A stretch of 64,000 bases of DNA from Pseudomonas asiatica. GTDB taxonomy: Bacteria; Pseudomonadota; Gammaproteobacteria; Pseudomonadales; Pseudomonadaceae. The DNA lies in the NCBI RefSeq assembly GCF_009932335.1, contig NZ_BLJF01000001.1, forward strand, positions 4,094,501 to 4,158,500. The letters are read 5' to 3'. The position numbers were made by a program, and so were the translations under genes. The notes under the pieces are model-generated. The model had not been told where the DNA came from. It searched no databases and saw only the letters and a list, made by a program, of their open reading frames with translations. Below, in pieces: positions 60,196 to 64,000 of the stretch; position 1 is the first letter of the stretch; every line of letters starts with the position of its first letter.

Positions 60196-61416
60196 ATGTC
60201 CGATTCCGCACCGCAGTTGTTGCGTCACCACCGCCCTTTCCTGGCCTTCTGGCTGGCCCGCGTGTTCACCGCCAGCGGCTTCCAGATGCTCACCGTGGCC
60301 ATTGGCTGGCACCTCTACCAGCTGACCGGCAATGTGCTGGACCTGGGCCTGGTCGGCCTGGTCGAATTCGCCCCACGGGTGCTGTTCATGCTGCACACCG
60401 GGCATGTCGCCGACCGCTATGACCGGCGCAAGGTCGCTGCGCTGTGCCAGAGCCTGCAGGGGCTGATAGCCCTGGCATTGGCGCTGGGCAGTGCCACCGA
60501 CAACGTTACCCGCGAGCTGATCTTTGCTCTTGCCTTCCTGCTCGGTGCCACGCGTTCGTTCGAAATGCCGGCGACCCAGGCGCTGCTGCCCAACGTGGTA
60601 CCAGCCGGGCTCTTCCCACGCGCGGTGGCGGCTTCGGCATCGGCCACCCAATCGGCAACCATCGTGGCGCCGGCGGTAGGCGGCTTCCTGTATGCCTTCG
60701 GCAGCATCTGGGTATACGGCCCCACCGTGGCCCTTTACGCCATCGCCTGCGTGCTGACCCTGAGCCTGCAGGCACGCGGCCAGGTGGCACAGCGCGGGCG
60801 CGCCAGCATCGAATCGTTGCTGGCCGGCATCCGCTTCATCCGCAGCCGGCCCGACATCCTCGGCGCCATCTCGCTGGACCTGTTCGCCGTACTGCTGGGT
60901 GGGGCCACCGCGCTGCTGCCCGTGTTCGCCAAGGACATCCTGCTGACCGGCCCGCTGGGCCTCGGCCTGCTGCGCTCTGCGCCAGCGGTGGGGGCGTTGC
61001 TGATGTCGCTGTGGCTGGCGCGCTTCCCGTTCGAGCGCAACGTGGGGCGGACCATGTTCACGGCAGTGGGCGTGTTCGGCGTGGCGACCATTGCCTTCGG
61101 CCTGTCTACCTCGTTCTGGTTCTCGCTGGCAGTGCTGGTGGTGCTGGGCGCGGCGGACATGATCAGCATGGTCATCCGCGGCGCTTTGGTGCAATTGGAG
61201 ACGCCGGATGAAATGCGCGGGCGGGTGAGTGCGGTGAACGGCTTGTTCATTGGTGCCTCGAATCAGCTCGGCGAGTTCGAATCGGGGGTGACCGCGCACT
61301 GGTTTGGCACAGTGCCGGCGGTGGTGCTGGGTGGGGTGGGCACTTTGGTGGTGACTGGGGTGTGGATAAAGCTGTTCCCGACACTGGCCAAGCGAGATCG
61401 ATTGCATAACGGTTGA
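60196..61416 (+). CDS. MFS transporter, MFS_3/EntS-like
   Basis: 406 aa from the ATG at 60196; the frame is open 34 codons earlier but crosses the operator region. Twelve helices: FWLARVFTASGFQMLTVAIG starts helix 1, and HVADRYDRRKVAAL is the loop 2-3 motif of MFS drug exporters (D-R-x-x-R/K-R/K). Exporter of a siderophore or drug. Divergent from cioA. The operator with three half-sites upstream suggests strong repression, but no repressor gene is adjacent. Confidence 0.9.
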   Translation: MSDSAPQLLRHHRPFLAFWLARVFTASGFQMLTVAIGWHLYQLTGNVLDLGLVGLVEFAPRVLFMLHTGHVADRYDRRKVAALCQSLQGLIALALALGSATDNVTRELIFALAFLLGATRSFEMPATQALLPNVVPAGLFPRAVAASASATQSATIVAPAVGGFLYAFGSIWVYGPTVALYAIACVLTLSLQARGQVAQRGRASIESLLAGIRFIRSRPDILGAISLDLFAVLLGGATALLPVFAKDILLTGPLGLGLLRSAPAVGALLMSLWLARFPFERNVGRTMFTAVGVFGVATIAFGLSTSFWFSLAVLVVLGAADMISMVIRGALVQLETPDEMRGRVSAVNGLFIGASNQLGEFESGVTAHWFGTVPAVVLGGVGTLVVTGVWIKLFPTLAKRDRLHNG

Positions 61417-61430
61417 TCGTAGGCCTGTTC

Positions 61431-61535
61431 TGGCCCTATCGCCGGCAAGCCAGCTCCCACAGGTACACCACAGTTTCCGAACCCTGTGCAGTACTTGTGG
61501 GAGCTGGCTTGCCGGCGATAGGGCCGGTACAGGCT
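61431..61535. repeat. REP pair, class a
   Basis: Inverted copies at about 61431-61463 and 61495-61535 between the MFS and purine permease genes, both reading toward the same strand order. Confidence 0.9.
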
Positions 61536-61697
61536 ATAGAGAACCCATTCCCCAACGGCCATAGGCCCCCGCCGAGCATGCTGGTATGATGCGCGGCTTT
61601 TTTCCGCCCCACACAAAACCACGGCAACCGGTACGGTCTGTGCTTTGCTGATGGGGTCGATATATTCATGGCGCCGGGGGCGCCTTGGGGAGCGGGC

Positions 61698-62993
61698 ATG
61701 CTGGAAAGGCTGTTTCAACTAAAAGCACACAACACCAATGTGCGCACCGAGATTCTCGCGGGCGTCACCACCTTCCTGGCCATGGCCTACATCCTGTTCG
61801 TCAACCCGAGCATCCTCGGCGAGACCGGCATGGACAAGGGCGCGATCTTCGTCGCCACCTGCCTGGCCGCGGCCATCGGCTCGGTGACCATGGGCCTGAT
61901 CGCCAACTACCCGATCGCCCTGGCGCCGGGCATGGGCCTGAACGCGTTCTTCACCTACACCGTGGTCCTGCACATGGGCCACACCTGGCAGGTGGCACTG
62001 GGTGCGGTGTTCCTGTCGGCGGTGATGTTCTTCCTGCTGTCGATCTTCCGCATCCGCGAATGGATCGTGAACAGCATCCCGCTGCCGCTGCGTTCGGCCA
62101 TTGCCGCGGGTATCGGCCTGTTCCTGGCACTGATCGCCCTGCATAACGCAGGCATCGTCGTCGATAACCCAGCCACCCTGGTGGGCCTGGGCGACCTCAA
62201 GCAGCCGGCACCGATCCTCGCCACCCTGGGCTTCTTCCTGATCGTCGGCCTTGAGTCGCTGAAAGTGCGCGGTGCCGTGCTGATCGGCATTCTCGCCGTA
62301 ACCATCGCCTCGATCCTGATGGGCGTGACGCCCTTCGGCGGCGTGGTCTCCATGCCGCCTTCGCTGGCCCCGACCTTCCTGCAACTGGACATCGCCGGCG
62401 CGCTGGACGTGGGCCTGGTCAGCGTGATCTTCGCCTTCCTGTTCGTCGACCTGTTCGACAACTCCGGCACCCTGATCGGTGTGGCCAAGCGCGCCGGGCT
62501 GATGGGCAAGGACGGCCACATGCCGAAAATGGGCCGTGCCCTGATCGCCGACAGTACCGCCGCCATGGCCGGTTCCCTGCTGGGCACCTCGACCACTACC
62601 AGCTACATCGAATCCGCAGCGGGCGTGAGCGCCGGTGGCCGCACCGGCCTGACCGCCATCGTGGTCGCCGTGCTGTTCCTGCTGGCGCTGTTCTTCGCCC
62701 CGCTGGCCGGTAGCGTGCCGGCCTTCGCCACCGCCCCGGCGCTGCTGTTCGTCGCGGTGCTGATGGCCTCGGGCCTGGCGGAAATAAACTGGGACGACGT
62801 CACCGAAGCCGCACCGGTGGTAGTGACCGCCCTGGCCATGCCGCTGACCTACTCGATCGCCAACGGCATCGCCTTCGGCTTCATTTCCTGGACCGCCGTC
62901 AAGCTGATCTCCGGCCGCCACCGCGACCTGAACCCGGCCCTGGTGATCCTTTCCATCCTGTTCGTCATCAAGCTGGGCTGGTTCAACGCATGA
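61698..62993 (+). CDS. Purine permease, AzgA/GhxP-type NCS2 protein
   Basis: 431 aa from the ATG at 61698 (an ATG at 61668 is less likely). Twelve to fourteen helices. Opens [40 protein letters not shown], the signature of guanine/hypoxanthine/adenine permeases, with the substrate block [20 protein letters not shown] and [20 protein letters not shown]. Imports a purine base with protons. The stop overlaps the trmA start by 4 bases. Confidence 0.93.
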   Translation: MLERLFQLKAHNTNVRTEILAGVTTFLAMAYILFVNPSILGETGMDKGAIFVATCLAAAIGSVTMGLIANYPIALAPGMGLNAFFTYTVVLHMGHTWQVALGAVFLSAVMFFLLSIFRIREWIVNSIPLPLRSAIAAGIGLFLALIALHNAGIVVDNPATLVGLGDLKQPAPILATLGFFLIVGLESLKVRGAVLIGILAVTIASILMGVTPFGGVVSMPPSLAPTFLQLDIAGALDVGLVSVIFAFLFVDLFDNSGTLIGVAKRAGLMGKDGHMPKMGRALIADSTAAMAGSLLGTSTTTSYIESAAGVSAGGRTGLTAIVVAVLFLLALFFAPLAGSVPAFATAPALLFVAVLMASGLAEINWDDVTEAAPVVVTALAMPLTYSIANGIAFGFISWTAVKLISGRHRDLNPALVILSILFVIKLGWFNA

Positions 62994-64000
62994 GTGCTGC
63001 TTTCGACCCCTCCTCCTACACCACCCAGCTGGACGCCAAGGTGGCCCGGCTGCGCGAGCTGCTGGCGCCGTTCGGCGCGCCGGAGCCGGCTGTTTTCGAC
63101 TCGCCGCGCGAGCATTACCGCCTGCGCGCCGAATTCCGCCTGTGGCGCGAGGATGGCCAGCGCCACTACGCCATGTTCGCCCCGGGCGAGAAGCACAAGG
63201 CGATCCTGATCGAGGACTTCCCTATCGCCAGCCAGCGCATCAATGCACTGATGCCGCGCCTGAAGGCGGCCTGGCAGGCCAGCGAGGAGCTGGGCAACCG
63301 CCTGTTCCAGGTGGAGTTCCTCACCACCCTGGCTGGCGATGCCATGGTCACCCTGTGCTACCACCGCCCGCTGGACGAGGCGTGGGAAACGGCCGCACGG
63401 CAGCTGGCCGAAGACCTGGGCGTCAGCATTATCGGCCGCTCCAAGGGCAAACGCCTGGTCATCGGCCGAGACTACGCGGTGGAAAAACTCGAAGTCGCTG
63501 GCCGTGTGTTCAGCTACCGCCAGCCGGAAGGCGCGTTCACCCAGCCCAACGGCGCGGTGAACCAGAAGATGCTGAGCTGGGCCTTCGAGGCCATGGGCGA
63601 ACGCAAGGACGACCTTCTGGAGCTTTACTGCGGCAACGGCAACTTCACCCTGCCGCTGGCCACCCGCGTGCGCCAGGTGCTGGCCACGGAAATCAGCAAG
63701 ACCTCGGTCAATGCCGCGCTGAGCAACCTCGACGAGAACGCTGTAGATAACGTGCGGCTGGTGCGCCTGTCGGCAGAAGAGCTGACCCAGGCGCTGAATG
63801 AGGTGCGGCCGTTCCGCCGGCTGGAAGGCATCGACCTTAAGAGCTACGAGTTCGGTACGGTGTTCGTCGACCCGCCGCGGGCGGGGATGGACCCGGATAC
63901 CTGCGAGCTGACCCGGCGTTTCGAGCGGATCCTGTACATCTCGTGCAACCCGGAGACGCTGGCGGCGAACATTGCCCAGCTGCAGGACACTCACCGCATC
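62990..64000 (+). CDS. trmA: tRNA (uracil-54-C5)-methyltransferase TrmA (3' end missing)
   Basis: 337 codons from the ATG at 62990; the last residues lie beyond the window (E. coli TrmA is 366 aa). [17 protein letters not shown] at the N terminus, SAM-binding [19 protein letters not shown], the FxxPPRxG-type [19 protein letters not shown] and the catalytic Cys in [18 protein letters not shown] are all in place. Makes ribothymidine at position 54 of tRNA. Translationally coupled to the permease gene (ATGA). Confidence 0.95.
   Translation, partial: MSAAFDPSSYTTQLDAKVARLRELLAPFGAPEPAVFDSPREHYRLRAEFRLWREDGQRHYAMFAPGEKHKAILIEDFPIASQRINALMPRLKAAWQASEELGNRLFQVEFLTTLAGDAMVTLCYHRPLDEAWETAARQLAEDLGVSIIGRSKGKRLVIGRDYAVEKLEVAGRVFSYRQPEGAFTQPNGAVNQKMLSWAFEAMGERKDDLLELYCGNGNFTLPLATRVRQVLATEISKTSVNAALSNLDENAVDNVRLVRLSAEELTQALNEVRPFRRLEGIDLKSYEFGTVFVDPPRAGMDPDTCELTRRFERILYISCNPETLAANIAQLQDTHRI

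Noticed and set aside
61540..61697. Purine riboswitch upstream of the purine permease
   Set aside because: No conserved three-way junction core is visible, and purine riboswitches are rare in Pseudomonas.

Overview
The window is chromosomal DNA of a Pseudomonas of the P. putida group. The evidence is high GC with Pseudomonas codon use, about twenty loci of the roughly 35-bp REP palindromes typical of P. putida, a short LOV photoreceptor next to a LitR-type MerR gene, the unpaired LuxR-type regulator PpoR, the hmg homogentisate cluster with its IclR repressor, and a CIO-type terminal oxidase. I see no rRNA, tRNA, CRISPR, prophage or intact insertion sequence.

Layout. 1-9.4 kb: the start of a DHA2-type MFS exporter, a LysR regulator, a degenerate universal stress protein, a four-gene FUSC/DUF1656/HlyD/outer-membrane-factor efflux operon with a divergent LysR gene, and a 2-hydroxyacid (2-ketoaldonate) dehydrogenase. 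9.4-10.25 kb: a lower-GC spacer with one orphan gene of unknown function and three hairpins. From memory of KT2440, the genes on the two sides of this spacer lie in distant parts of that genome, so it may be a rearrangement junction. 10.2-18.7 kb: a DMT exporter with a divergent AraC gene, then a six-gene iron operon on the minus strand (DUF3649, PepSY reductase-like protein, DUF3325, ECF sigma factor, FecR, TonB receptor) headed by a Fur-box-like site. 18.9-23.2 kb: HPF, a small Pseudomonas protein, PsiE, LexA-controlled YebG, a leucine-dehydrogenase-like enzyme and a SirB1 protein. 23.2-27.4 kb: hmgABC and hmgR around a perfect 17-bp operator, which convert homogentisate to fumarate and acetoacetate. 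27.4-32.6 kb: a possible small RNA, an SDR, a hydrolase, lrgAB with a divergent LysR gene, and a MioC flavodoxin.

32.7-37 kb holds the most interesting block: a short LOV protein, an unknown PilZ-like protein, a LitR-type MerR regulator, a monooxygenase-like membrane protein, FolM, DUF1244 and HopJ. 37-47 kb is metabolic: a hydrolase, FabV, cytochrome b561 with a PepSY protein, a thiolase, MetE, an MTHFR-like protein with a cysteine-rich tail, and the CobW/YjiX/BtsT-CstA operon. 49.5-64 kb: a PilZ protein, a nucleobase permease, RadA, MscL, ferredoxin-NADP reductase, PpoR, RlmG, the CioAB oxidase with a DUF2474 peptide and an ANR-like site, an MFS exporter with a triple half-site operator, a purine permease, and TrmA running off the right edge.

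Regulatory logic visible in the DNA: Fur (iron operon), LexA (yebG), HmgR (hmg), ANR (cio), a possible lux box (ppoR), and palindromes before lrgAB, the nucleobase permease, metE and the 60-kb MFS gene. Most gaps at the ends of genes are filled by paired, inverted REP elements of several sequence classes. At two loci a pair of one class is nested inside a pair of another.
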